Below are positions 1-12,224 of a stretch of 64,000 nt of DNA, in pieces (the first letter of the stretch is position 1; every line of letters begins with the position of its first letter). This DNA comes from Lithospermum erythrorhizon (taxonomy: Eukaryota > Streptophyta > Magnoliopsida > Boraginales > Boraginaceae). The notes under the pieces are model-generated. The model did not search any database, was not told the origin of the DNA, and saw only the letters and a list, made by a program, of their open reading frames with translations. Made by a program: the position numbers and the translations under genes. The stretch lies in NCBI GenBank assembly GCA_019722365.1, contig JADFUC010002379.1, forward strand, positions 23,741 through 87,740, given 5' to 3'.

Positions 1-474
1 AGCCTCAACATCACAGCTCCTTCCTTTGAAAATCCGGTTGTTTGTGCTCTATCCACACGTGATAGATCACTACACAGAAGGCAAGTCTGCTGAGCTTCCC
101 CTTGAAGCTCTTACCCCTGCACTTCTCAATCATAAAGCCAATCTCCTCCAACCATGTTCCAGGTACCCTGTGCCACTGAAGCCTTTTTAGCATCCTACTC
201 CACACTTATTTTGCAAAATAATAATTGAATAAAAAATGCTCTGAAGTCTCTTCCCCATTACACAACACACATTGCACACTCTCAATGACATTTCAACTTC
301 TCAACTTATCTTTAGTAGGGAGATAAAGGATCTCCTGCCTCAATCCATTAGTTCTGAAAAAGAAATCATGCAAGCATCCATTGAGAGATATGGAAAACCT
401 GTGGTTACACATCCTTTGATCCATAGGATAAACTTTTCTTTCATATATCTCATAATCATCCACAAAAAATCCTA

Positions 475-1506
475 TCTGATAGTGTCATAAGCCTTGACAA
501 TATCCACCTTTATGGCACATCTTGAAGCTCCAGAGTTCCTATGATAGCCAACCATTAGCTCTTGCATAATCAGAATGCCATCTGTAATTTTCCTGCCAGG
601 GACATATGCAGTTTGTTGTAATTCAATAATCTTATGCAACACTTTCTTCAGCCTTACAACAAGAATAGATGAAATGATCTTGTAAATGCTATTGTAGCAA
701 GCAATAGGCCTAAAGCTTTTCATACTTATGAATTCTGCACTTTAGGAATGATGAAAATTGTTGTACAATTAACATGCTTTGGCATACAATTAGTAGCAAG
801 GAAGGTTTTCACTGCATCACACTGTCTCTTTAGTCATAGCCCATGTATCTTTATGAAACTTCATAGGCAATCCATCAGGACCAGATGTCTTGCCCTTCTA
901 CAATGCCATAACAATCACTTCAATCTCTGCATCTATAACATTTGCAACTAATCCAGTCTGATCATTCTCTTCAATAATGCTAGTAATAGCTTGCTTGATC
1001 TTGCTATTTTTAACTAGTGTGTCAGCATTTGGCTCAATGAATAACTCCTTATAAAACTCTACAGCTACCTTCTTGATCTCATCCTGCTCATACACCATAA
1101 TACCTTCTTTATTTTGAATAACAGAGATCCTACTCCTCATATGGTGCACTCTCATATAAGAATGAAAATACTTAGTACCATCTCTGGCCCATGTGAATCT
1201 GGCCTTACTTTTGTAAAACTTCCTCTCAACATGACACATCATTTTATAATCTGGATATACTAATACATTGCACATCCACCACATGAGGCTTCCAAACAAA
1301 CCAGATTCGTCCTACTTTTCCAGCAACTGTATTATGGTCAATACTCCGACGTCTCTAAACATATTTTGTACTACTCTATCAGTATTTTCCAATCTCACTT
1401 TATTTTCAACAATACATACTACATCACACTTAGAACGTTGCTTTTTTATTCTAAGTTGTTTATCAGGGTTGTTCAACCCCCTGACGTTCCAAAATTGTAT
1501 ATCCAT
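475..1506 (-). pseudogene. LINE ORF2 remnant: endonuclease start and reverse transcriptase fingers
   Basis: The endonuclease start MDIQFWNVRGLNNPDKQ lies at 1506 downward and stays open only for about 64 codons. Most of the endonuclease is missing: the next recognisable block, at about 1240, is already the segment before the RT (ARFTWARDGTKYFHSYMRVH ... EFYKELF). RT motifs follow at 723-475. The block after KAYDTI continues out of frame (DFLWMIMRYM, CVTTGFPYLS) to about 330. No YADD box is present. ORF2 normally supplies nicking and target-primed reverse transcription; this copy lacks both activities. Confidence 0.75.
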
Positions 1507-2217
1507 AAATCACATAAGAGAGGGGGAATCATTCCCCTGCACTTTCCCATTTCTTCTAGTAATTTCCGTATACGGCCTGTTACCTGCATTCACTTGATTT
1601 TTCCTCCCTTGATTTGAGTTCTGTTTCAGGACTTTACTACCTTTCTTTGAGCTTCCTCCTTTGCTACTCTCAACCTTCTCCTCAATGGACTCATGATCCA
1701 TCAATACTCCAAAGGTGTTAGCAGTCTGTATCTTCTGAACAACAGGAACCTCATCCACCTGAACATTAATGGTGTCAACTATAGCATCTTGCTCCTCCTA
1801 CACCTCATCCACATGTTCAGGCTCCAAAACCTTAGGTTTTCATTCTCTTCTAGCAACCACATCCTACTCTTTGAAAGAAGTTTTCCCTACAAATCTACAA
1901 TGTTTATCTAGATATCCAAATAGACTGCAATGCTTGCAAACTGGAGGAACATACTCATATCCAAAATTACAGCCTGCTGAAACTCCTCATTTCTCTCATT
2001 CATAAGTGGCACTTTGTTAGGCAACTCTTTGCTCGCATCAACCTCAATATAGACCCGAGCAAAGGAAATTCGCACCAACTCAGAAGTCGCTCCGTCTACA
2101 TTAATTGGAAATTTTACTGAACATTTCTTCATTCCAGAACTGGAGACTTAAATTCGATATATAAATCCAAATCGAAACCTTCTCAGCACTTTGTCATCAC
2201 CAAATTTGCATCAGGCG

Positions 2218-2688
2218 TCATGCCTTCAAAATCATAGGCCTTCGAGCACATAGCCATGGACCATTGGCAAGCATGTTATCTTTGTCCTCATCTGATTTGA
2301 ACCGAAATAAGAACACTCTTGAGGATAATAAGAAAATCTCCTCAAAATTGAACTCCTTCCATTGATTTTTGGCAAAGTTCTCCATAGTTCCACTTGATGG
2401 ATTGAGGCCCATCACATAGGCAAAAGGACCTAAATTCCATCGATTGATGGATGGAAGCACATAGGCCGATTTGTATTTCACCACCGCTTTTCCATCAACA
2501 ACTTCCGGTGGGATAAAAGAGAGCTTCAATCGATTGGGATTTCTAGATTTTGCAACCTCAACATACGATCTAGTGGGTTTCAGGTTGAGATTTTGATCAG
2601 TAGCCACCGCAGCAGCGACACTAGGGTTTGGCTGACTCTCAATGATTGGTTTCTCGAGAGGATTTAGGGTTTTTTTGTTTGAGAGCAT
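2218..2688 (-). pseudogene. LINE ORF1 N-terminal part (DUF4283 domain)
   Basis: This is an open 156-codon stretch beginning MLSNKKTLNPLEKP. A low-complexity start is followed by RSYVEVAK and a DUF4283-like core with the block LGPFAYVMGLNPSSGTMENF and the run FLFRFKSDEDKDNMLANGPW, as in plant LINE ORF1 proteins, which bind nucleic acid and package the element RNA. The frame breaks after PMILKA. Further fragments continue in other frames to about 1905, where a zinc knuckle CKHC-SLFG-Y-LDKH-C can be read with Tyr in place of the usual His. I take this as a dead gag-like gene and not a host gene, because the endonuclease and RT remnants follow directly on the same strand. Confidence 0.75.
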
Positions 2689-3040
2689 TTTTCAGGGTCT
2701 TCCATATCAAACTTTGACTATCAATTACTTTTTATTCTTTATTTTAATAAATATAAACTAAAATATCATTGGATTTGTCTTTTAAATATTTTCATATTAT
2801 TATTATATTGTATTTTTTCATAATATAACTAAAAAGTTATTGTTGTTCACAAATTGACAAGGAAAAACTAAAAAGACAATTAAAATGAATTGGAGATGAT
2901 AGAAGATAACAATAGCCGGAATGATGGAACAACTTTCCTTAAATTAAGAACAAAAAAGACAAGTGATGTTGGACTAGATCTACCAGGTAACAAAATAAAT
3001 CAAGTGAAAGGAATTGTAGCAATTATTCTCAAGTACTTAC

Positions 3041-4709
3041 CACCGCATGAGGCCCGTAAGCAGCAACAATCCCAGGCCAGAAGGTAGTAGGGCATGTAAG
3101 AGGAGCACCGCCCTGGGGAAGTGTAAAATCAGCGTTTGCTTCAAGTTGAATTCCCATGAAAACTAAAACAGAATTTACTTACCAGTGACTGAACATAACC
3201 AGGCGGTGAAGTGTATTCATGACTAGACAAAGTCGACTTAGTGTAAATCTCGTCAGACTTCCCCTGCAGCACCGGAGATCCTGAAAATATCAGAAAGGTA
3301 AACACAACCCAGAATATTTTAATTTTGAAGCATCAATCAGAGGTTAGTTACAAGGCCATACTAGAATAGGTCTAGTCAAGATGATATTTTGAAATAATAG
3401 CAATTTTCTCTCCACATTACTTTTGACGAAATTCAATGTACTTATGAGCATCAGAAATGAAGTTGCCTTCATATACGCTCCCAACTAGGTATCACTATCA
3501 ATTCTTTCATAGTACTTGTTCCGAAAGGCTTCTGCAGAGTGCATGATTCGAGTATAACAAGCAATTGTTGTTCACACAGACTAAGAAAAATGAAAAATTC
3601 ATGACGTGTTTAGGTTTCAAAATCCAGAATTTAGCATTTAGCCAGCATACTAATAATCACGACATTTGACAGTGAAATAAAATCAGATATTTACTCGGTT
3701 GGATCAGTGATCGATTAGCATACTGATGAGAGCCTATTCGCCATTATTTTAGAGGATTATTTGGGCTTTATATTTTTGTGAGCTTTAATGTTAAATTGAC
3801 TTACTATCTTTATTATTGGTTTTGTAGATGGATTTGGTGAAATGAAGATATACACTTTGCTTGAAAAGAAAAGTCTTCATTTATTATCTCTGATTCTTTT
3901 GACATTTTTCTTTGTTTTGTTTTCAACCAAAATATATCTTTATTCCACCAACTCCATCTACAAAAATAATACTACGTAATAAAGGTATTAAGCATATTAG
4001 GTCAATCAAACATTGAAACTCACAAAAAAATGTCAACTTAAGCCCAAACAATCCACTAATATAATGACAAATAAGCTCTCATAGTCTCATCACATACCAC
4101 TAAGCTAAGCTAACAATTTCACTTCAGATCTGAATCTAGGAAAAGATTGTTGCAGTGAATAAAACAAAGATGGCTTCACAAGACAGCCCAAACTGGATGT
4201 AGTGAGAACTGGGAATAGCTTCTAGACATAATGGTATAGTGAACTTTTATCTTTTTCTAGAAACTCAATAATTCAGATAGCTCATGCAGAACATCAGATT
4301 TCACATGAAACCAGTAATAAATTGATATGTAAGTAATAGCCAATTGTTTCCTCTCTAATTATTGTCATGGCTACATCAACGAAGTCACTTTGAAGCTACA
4401 ACTGAGAGCATTTGAGCATCATAAAAAATTACCAGATTCCTTAAATATTGTACTTTTCTTGCCATTTTTGCGTTCTCCCACACAAGCTACTTCTGAATAT
4501 GATTGGCCTGACGACTGAGATGATGAATCCAGTTCATTCACTTGAAAGTCCAACTCTTTTTCATGCTGGAGAGGTTTGGGCAGAGTTGCCATTTTGAAGC
4601 TTAGATTTCGTGAAAGAGATGACTCTAGCAGTTGTGACCCTGTCGAGTTCCACCATGCCATTGCATGCACATTACTACGATCAGAGTCCCTTTTCAGCAA
4701 CTCAGGCAT
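3041..4709 (-). CDS. NF-YA-like subunit of CCAAT-binding factor, partial gene (first three coding exons)
   Basis: Exon 1 is 4709-4433, exon 2 is 3280-3183 and exon 3 is 3112-3041. Donors (CTG|gtaatt, CTG|gtaagt, GTG|gtaagt) and acceptors (ttttcag, ccccag) are canonical, and the phases join without a stop. Exon 1 carries the plant NF-YA N-terminal signature: AWWNSTGSQ, SLSRNLSFKM and the Q/S-rich DSSSQSSGQSYSEVA. Exon 3 ends in GIVAAYGPHAV, the segment just upstream of the conserved NF-YB/NF-YC-binding and DNA-binding region. That region (NAKQYHGI type) is not in the window and must lie below position 1, or be lost. NF-YA proteins are nuclear and bind CCAAT boxes as a trimer with NF-YB and NF-YC. 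Exon 3 does not match the usual family sequence well before GIVAAYG, and intron 2 is only 70 bp, so that boundary is the least certain. The start at 4709 is the first clear ATG; a 5' UTR intron ending near 4756 is possible. Confidence 0.65.
3725..4083. mobile_element. Fold-back MITE inside NF-YA intron 1
   Basis: The two halves are imperfect inverted copies of each other over about 150 bp per arm. The left arm starts gatgagagcctattcgcc and runs through attatttgggctt and tttttgtagatggatttggtg. The right arm, read on the minus strand, starts tatgagagcttatttgtc and has attgtttgggctt and tttttgtagatggagttggtg. The whole unit could fold into a long hairpin. No ORF is inside. I could not find a convincing target-site duplication, so the superfamily is open. 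Confidence 0.7.
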
Positions 4710-6300
4710 TGTTACAGATTCCCAGATGTTGAAAATTTTAATATTACTAGGATGTTGTAGTAACTACTAAGCAATTAGAAAAGAATTCTTATCGAATTTG
4801 GATCACCTGTTCATGAAAATTCAATCATTTCAAATAATTAATTTGAAAGCTTCAATATAACCAGAAGACAAACATTCACAATAATTGTTAACAACACAGG
4901 AACTACGTTGTTCAAACAAATGAGCAGAAACTAACTTAACTCTAGGAAGTAACACCTTAATATCTTCTTGCGACAACCAATAATTAATGAACATGGACTG
5001 GGTTAGTCGGTCTAGTGGGAATCCTTGGTACATGAAAAAAATGCATTCTAATACTTCAGTCCACCTTTACTAAGATTGATGTAACTTCTTTCCCAACTTA
5101 CAAAGAAAAACAAATATTGCGAGACATATAAAGGAGATTGTGGCATGCACCCATTCTCATATAATACTTGTAATACTTCATGTTTTCTTTTCTTCAAAAT
5201 TCAAGTGAATAATTTAGATAAAGATACTTAAGCTCCTTTTTTTTGTAAGAAAATAATTAAATAAACCAAAAAACACTTAAGAATCACTATCAACAATGAG
5301 GATGTGAAATCAGATGAACCCCCAACAATAACAACAATAATCATCAAACATATTTTTTTGGGTTGAAATATGATCAAAGTGTAGATAGTACATGAAATCT
5401 AAAGAAGATTACGAAGCGTGAGCTCACTACATGAAGTATGCACTTCCTTCCACAAGAACAAATTAGAAAAGAATCAGATTATGCATAACTGAATCCGAGC
5501 AAATAAGATCACATTCGGGACAAAAAAAAAAACGTAAATGGTTCATGTTTAACTAGATAAATCCTATATAAGAAAAAGTCAAAATTGCAATTTGCATCTG
5601 ATCTGAAAAAATCCTTTCCATTCATAAAAAACAATAACTTTAGCCAACCAAGAATCATACTAATAACAAAATGCACCAGAAAACATGCAAAGAAGAACCT
5701 TTAATCCCAAGATAACTTTAAACAAATAAATAAATAAAACATAAATGAAGATATCAAATTTCATACCCTTACCCAAAACTGATACTCTCATATTATTACC
5801 GACACTTGCATCACTATTACCATTCCAACATACATAATTGAAGATAACCACAAAAGCACAACTAGATATCTTAGTACTTGTTAAAAAAGTACCACCTTTT
5901 CCACAAAGCAAAAGTGGTAAGACTGGTAACCACTAAGTAAAGCACAAGTATACAAAGCATAACAGTATACACAATAAACTTTCAAGCATAAAGTTCCTAC
6001 CCCACCCCACCCCCACCACACATACCCCACAACAGAGAAGCAAGAGTAAAACAAAAGTAAAGTTAGACCAAGTGTAAAAATTGTAATAATAACTATAATT
6101 ATAACAAGTACCCTTGATTTTTGGTAAAAGAAAACAGTTGAAACTGTTGTTGGGTGATCTGGAACATGTCTCCTCAATTCAAACCCAAAAATCAATTATG
6201 GTATTACTACAACTCTGCATCTGTTTTCAAACTTGTGGGTAACTCTGATTCTTCCTAAAGAATCAATGTTTACCCTTATTTTTTTTTTATTTACATATTC
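4710..6300. other. 5' flank and probable 5' UTR/intron region of the NF-YA-like gene
   Basis: AT-rich sequence without a convincing coding region. Open frames here (for example 4830-5033 and 5881-6195 on the minus strand) have random composition. A plausible splice acceptor (catcctag, about 4756) just before the start codon suggests a 5' UTR intron, which is common in NF-YA genes. A pyrimidine/C-rich stretch lies at 6000-6030. No promoter element can be fixed. Confidence 0.35.
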
Positions 6301-7018
6301 AAAAGAAAGAAGGGGGATAATTTTTTAATGACCATATCAAGTGGACCTGGTCATACACCAAAGAGTTGTTAGAGCACAATGGCAATAGTTTACATTTTGT
6401 TGATAAGGATTTTGTAGTTTATTCAAGTATTTTAGTGTTGGAACAGCTCTGATGTATACGTAATTTCGCACTTTGCTCTACCATAATACAAATTATTTAC
6501 TCCACTCCCAGTCGCCTCCTTCTTGTGGCCTGAGGTTTTTAAAAAAAAAAAAATTAATAAGTAACGGTCTATATTATCAAATAAATATCGAACTTAATCG
6601 AGGTTAAGCACAATGAGAAGGAGATACAATAATAGATCAAGTTTGTTACATCATGAAAATGAAAACATTGCAAAACGCCTAATAGATGGCCAAGGAAACA
6701 AACATACAATTTGCTCTTCTCTCATCCTTCAAATATGAAGTAGGGACAAACCCTTCTTTCATTTTTCCTTGACTCGAAAACAATAACAGAAACATGATCA
6801 ATCAACTCCTCCCATAATCTAATAGTTTCTAATTCTCCGGAGGAAACTATTTGTGGCAGGAAACAATAGTTTGGTAGCTCGAATGTCAGATATAAGATAT
6901 TGTTTTACGTATAATCAACAAGTTCCTTCAATGAGCTGTAACCTATGGGTCGGATATCGCCAAATCCATATACCAAAACCAACATTTGTGCATTCGAAAT
7001 GACTCAAGCCTCAAATAG
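6301..7018. other. Intergenic DNA before the Tat-type gypsy element
   Basis: No gene is visible. An A-run lies at about 6540-6552. I recognise no repeat partner elsewhere in the window. Confidence 0.4.
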
Positions 7019-7520
7019 TAACATAATCCCATAAATAAATAGACGGATCTGTGGATCGTCCAACAAGATCAGTCTCCTCCAAAATGGATCAAGACAAGAG
7101 GCAAGGTACCGAATAAATGAACATTGACCGCACGAATGCGCCGGTGACGCAAGTTCTACGTTAAACGGGCTGAATGTCTAACTCGATATGAGAAGAGCCA
7201 TTGTAGACTAACGCTGTTCGCTCAATTAAGGTGGCAATTAAGTTCATAATTACTCGAACCCCAATAAGCCACAAAAATTGGCTAATAGCTAATAAAGGGT
7301 CATCAAGTTTCGCCAAAGTAACGTCCAAATATATCATGTGCCAGAAACTTGTAGGCCAAATCAAGTAAGTTCACTTCTTTGATACCCAAACTCTCTTTCT
7401 AAACTAAAACTCTTTCTGGCCCTTAATGATTTGATCACTGAGCGCTTCCGGCCGGACAACCGGTTCTTGTTTTGTAGGAACTCTACCTGTACTAAGGCAT
7501 ATCAAGCTCAACTTGGAAGA
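7019..7520 (+). repeat. Left LTR of the Tat-like gypsy element
   Basis: It matches 18104-18615 over its whole length. Shared blocks include tccaaaatggatc, gctcaattaaggtggcaatt, aagggtcatcaag, taacgtccaaata, ggacaaccggt and gaagatg near the end. Many substitutions and small indels separate the two copies, which indicates an old insertion. The end abuts the Tekay-type LTR at 7519. Confidence 0.8.
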
Positions 7521-10500
7521 TGTAACGACCTCGCCTCAAAAGTGGCCCCCTCGATGCCAGACTGCCATCAACCTCGAATAATCGAGTCAATTTACTCTAT
7601 GATAAACATAAAATGACTTCATTTAACATGATAATAAAATAATACAACTCGTCCATCGAGTGAACTAACCAACACCACAACAACTAAAAATAATAATACA
7701 AATACAACATCAAACAAACGGCTTACAACTCGAGACAACACAATTATTAAGTACAACAAAACTCCAAAGAAAGATAAAAGATGATTGTCGGGGTCTTCCA
7801 AACACCATCGCCACCTCCACGCTGCATACGCCTACTCGCCAATGCATCTCGGGTCATCCCAAGAACAACCTAGACATATAAAAATGTCCGCCCATAGAGT
7901 CGCCTAATGGGCCGGAAATTTCTAATACAACATCACAAAAGTTAACCCACCACTATACAAACAAGGATAATTCAAATCTCTTACCTATTTAAATACTATA
8001 CACCTCAAAAGTTATATTTTATATGTTACCTCGACAAGACAAATCCTTTCCCTAATGGCTTCTCTCCAACTAACCACCACAACCCACACCATCAACAACT
8101 TACTCTCACACTACACCTTTAATCACAAATTATCTCTCTATTTGTTATCTTTAAGTATATAGCAAACTCCCCAACCGTATTTTAACTCCACATGACTCAA
8201 CTATTATCATTAATTCACCTTAGAGTGTTACTTCTCCCAAATATGTGTATACACCTCCCCAGACATCGTTTTCATTATCTTAATACAACTTAGCAACTTA
8301 TGTCTTGAATCAAGGTAAACTTATGTACAAAATTATCTCACCATATTCTTCAATTAGTATACGGAACTTATTCCCCCAATGGTATCAACGTCGTGGTTAG
8401 ATCATAACTTATCTACTAACACATTTGAATTCAAATTTCCACCATTTATAAAATATCATCAACATCATCGATAACTAGTACGAACTCCTCGGTTTAAAAT
8501 GTCAGAATCTACTATTCTCATTCAAAAGTTATCTCAACAGCTTAACTAACTCCAATTTTAACATTTAGGAGGTATAACGACATTATCAACCTAGGATCCA
8601 CAAAGAGAACCAAATAATACTATTAATGATTAACCCAAATGTAATTCCATATAATTTCATCAAGGCAACATTCAGTATAATCAACATCATATCCATAACC
8701 AATAAAATGAGTCATAAACATATCACAAAACACCATAGAAAATTTAAACAACGTGGTAACACAAACCAAATAGACCCAACTCCACAACCTCAACAACATA
8801 AACCAATTCAATACTACAACTAAACCACTAATCGACTCAACGACTTATCAACCTCAACAACTCAATCGACTCAAGCAACGGTGTCAACCGTGATCAACAC
8901 AAATTAACTCAACCAACTCATATCAACTCATAACAACTCATATCAACTCATAACAACTCATATCGACTCATATCCGGATTTCTACAACTAATGCGCATAT
9001 AATCAACCTCAACCTGCAGGGAGAAACTTATGCCCGTCGACATAAGCTATCACCGAATCAGAACGAGGGTAATTTAAGTAATATCGCACTTATACCGGTG
9101 TATAAGGCAACACCGGATAATACAACTCAAAGATACATCAACAACTCTCACTTATACCGTAGTATAAGCGCACAACACCAAAATCATAAATTACAAGATG
9201 AAAATACAACCCTAAGCCAAGGCACGCAATCAACACAATATACATATACAAGCGATAGATAAACTCACGGAGATTTGTACTCACCTCGTTAGCACAAGAA
9301 ACGCCCCGCCTAATCGATCCAAGCAAGTTTTCCCACATTTCGCCTAATCAAACAAAAAATATAATTATTATAACTCCCATTATTAACTCTTTAGTTTTTA
9401 TTTCAATCATGAACTATTTAATTATCAACTTAACAACTCTAGGTGGAAATATTACTTCTCACGCCAAGTGTTTAAAACGACTCAATAAACGACAAAATCC
9501 GGACTACCCTAATAATAAACATTCTCGGCCCCTTTCCTACCCCAATACCAACACTTTAAACAATATCTTATCAATCAAACAATCAATTCCCCAACTAATT
9601 AATCTATTTCTAACAACTTAATCAAAACTCAAATATTAATCAACTTTACAAAATCCTACCTCAACATACTCTCATCCAATCAACACCAAAATCACCACTT
9701 ATACTCCAAAACAACTATATTAACTTCCAACAAGTCACTTTTACAAATTTACATTTTTCTTCAAAAAGTCAACGAAAGTCAAAGGGTCCATAACTTCCTC
9801 ATCTCTTAGTATTTGAACGATTAGAGACTTATACACCTTGTTTAAAACATCAATTATACACCCATGTAATTAGATTCAATAATATTCAACTTTTACAAAA
9901 AGTCAACGAAAGTCAACTATCCATCTCAACACATTTCAACTCCAAAAATCGAGTGTTATCACTTCCTATACCATAATCTAAGTTTTAGATGATAATTATA
10001 CCATTTAAACATCAAACTCAAGGTCAACCAAATCGCAAAAAGTCAACATTCTCTCATAACTCGCTGCTGAACACTCAAAAGATTACAACTTTCTTACCTC
10101 AAATCAAAGAGGATGACGGTATAAGCTTCCAAGAATTTTAAAGCCAAAACTCAAGTAAGATGAGGAAGAAATCAAAAGCAAAATCCAAGGGGAGTGAGTG
10201 GACTCATGGTTTGGGGTTTGCAAGGAGACGGGATTTGGTTTTCGTCTTGTTTGTTTGTATGAATGGACAAAATTATTTTATGTAGTGAAAACCCGATCGT
10301 TTAATTCAATCGATATCTCTCGGTTTAACTTATCTCGACAACTAACTTCCAAACATTAACATTTCTACCATCAAATTATATTACCACCCAACTAATATCA
10401 TTACCATTCGACTACAACTTTATAATTCTAAATAATCAAATATACTACCAACTCACCGATTTTCAACTATTCAACTTCGAAATTTTTGATTTCTCGCCGA

Positions 10501-10560
10501 AATAGTCCACCGGTTACCAGTATACTATTACAACAATATTAGCACGGAACGGGTAATTAC
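7519..10560 (-). mobile_element. Long Tekay-type LTR (copy A), nested in the Tat-like element
   Basis: It begins tgtaacgacctcgcc and ends near attaca (10559), giving short inverted TGTAA/TTACA ends. It shares segments with the LTR-like stretches at 28150-30390 (inverted), 34378-36960 and 47475-51330. Examples are the atgtccgcccat block, the cgtcgacataagc block and the gtcaacgaaagtcaa stretches. The polarity is inferred from copy D, which lies at the 3' end of a minus-strand pol. No second LTR or coding interior belongs to it here, so it is a solo LTR. Short tandem repeats (caactcatat/caactcataa, 8900-8990) and the paired ttatac...gtataa motif (9088-9170) lie inside. Confidence 0.65.
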
Positions 10561-11960
10561 AAGTAAGATTTGTGATTCAGCCTCATCACCAAAACCGACT
10601 GTATCATCATTATGCACTATACTGGAGACTCAGATTACAGAAGTCACCACCCACTCATTCTCACTATTATCAATGGAAACTAATGAGTAATGATAACCGC
10701 CTCTCCTGGGAGTGATGGACTCAACTCAACAACCCGGTCGATCGCCCGTTGAGTGAGGACGCCTCTACCAACACTCAAGCACTCCAATCAACTTGAGTCC
10801 TGAGGAACCATGCCTGGAAAGGGAAAATCACACCCACCGAGACCTATGTGGTTACATGGCTTAATGGGGACCATCATAACTAGCGTAATGCAAAGAACTC
10901 CGTGGTTTAATTCTAGTCGGTGAGGAGAAACCTCGTGGAACTATTTCTCTCATCCGCCTAGAGGACGGGGAGGAGACTTATACCTGTACTCCCTCGGTGT
11001 GAGTGGAAAATTATCCCAAGAGTATAAAGAATTCGCCATGACGCAATGGCGAGAGTTCATAACCCCAACACTCCCTCACGGATGCAATGATAGCTTTGCA
11101 GCGGCAGTGTGGATGCCCTTGGCAAAAGAGTATCCGACAAAGCAGACGGGGAATAATCAACCAACTGTCCGGCCCTTTGCCACCCGATATTCGAGAGCGC
11201 AAATATGGTAGCAGAATAAACTCCCCGTGTTTACCCAATTCACGGAAAGACGGACCTAGAGTACATTGCTAAGCCAATTCCTGGGGATGTCTTTTCACCA
11301 AAATTGACAAATAGTGTACCGCAGGCCTTCTATCAAGTCCAGTCGGCCCGGGCGTTAAAATGGTTCAACCAAATACCGGAAGGGCACATCACATCCTTTT
11401 CAGGAGCTTAAGAATGGGTTTACCCGAACCTATACGGGAAATGGTCCGCAAATAAGGATGAGCACTCTGATGACCATCAAATGAGACAGAATCAATCACG
11501 CCCTTTCGTGAGCGGTTTCGCATTTGAGTTTAATTTGATACCTGTACAATCGTAAGATCACGTGATTGTTCTATGGAAGGCTTGCGGTTGAGCAAGTTCA
11601 AGGAGTCGCTTTCAAGAGCTTCTAGGACTCGGGAGTGAGGTCAACGAAATGGGCCTACAAGTACATCCGGATGGAGACGAAAAGTATTTAGAAGTGGGCG
11701 CTGAAATGACTGGTGGAGGATAATCGGGGCCAAAGCCCCGAGCCCAAGAGGCGGAGTGCTTTGACAGATCCGGCCTCAATAGGCCTATCTACTGGCTGAT
11801 TTATCAGGTGCCAGCCTGGGGATCCGGCGGTGCCGATGTAAGGTAAACTAGGGAAAGATTGAATTTGGGCCCCTCCTCCGAAAATCAGATGGTGATAAGG
11901 GTCATACGCCACCCGGCGTAAGACCCCACAAACAAGAGGGGATATAATTTTACTAGCACT
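10561..11960 (+). pseudogene. Tat-like gypsy: leader and gag remnant
   Basis: After the nested LTR, sequence of higher GC content than its surroundings continues the gypsy interior. Plus-strand fragments such as GHITSFSGA and NEMGLQVHPDG (about 11380-11680) have gag-like composition, but the frame breaks every 30-70 codons. Gag would form the particle shell. Assignment rests mainly on position between LTR and protease. Confidence 0.45.
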
Positions 11961-12224
11961 ACAATCCATCAATGGGCACGATACCGACGACGCCACACTT
12001 GGAAGACGAGATAGAGAAGCTATCCAAATGGTGACATGGAAGTTGATTATGTCCACAAAGTTATAATTCAAAGATGAATGTGCCTCGTGGACAAAAATGA
12101 GATCCTGGATGGCCGCCCAGTATTACCGGGAGTGGGTCAACGTTATCTCCAGGGGCAGGAGCGGAGGAGGAGATTTTGGGAGCGTTAGACGGGCGTATGC
12201 CAAGAGTGACTTTTATGTAACCGC

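Larger units (their letters stand above)
1..2690 (-). mobile_element. L1-type LINE (non-LTR retrotransposon), internally deleted, 3' end outside window
   Basis: Reading the minus strand from 2688 downward gives, in order: a DUF4283-type ORF1 start, a CCHC-like knuckle (about 1905-1950), an endonuclease start (FWNVRGLNNPDKQ, about 1460-1505), the pre-RT region (about 900-1245), RT fingers (RPIACYNSIYKIIS, AYVPGRKITDGI, KVDIVKAYDTI, 475-720), the next RT block (about 330-470), and then directly the C-terminal zf-RVT domain (CVLCNGEETSEHF, 235-285) ending in a stop at 11-13. The YADD catalytic block, the thumb and the connection region are absent, so the copy cannot retrotranspose itself. Frameshifts break it elsewhere. 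The 3' UTR and poly(A) would lie upstream of position 1. Order and motifs are seen in the sequence; assignment to the plant L1 group is from family knowledge. Confidence 0.85.

Noticed and set aside
2890..3087. Plus-strand 65-codon ORF
   Set aside because: It is the reverse of NF-YA exon 3 and its intron; the minus-strand reading with splice sites explains it better.
5660..6195. Minus-strand ORFs rich in Val, Leu and Phe
   Set aside because: Hydrophobic composition results from AT/GT-rich DNA; overlapping frames, no start context, and they lie in the NF-YA 5' flank.
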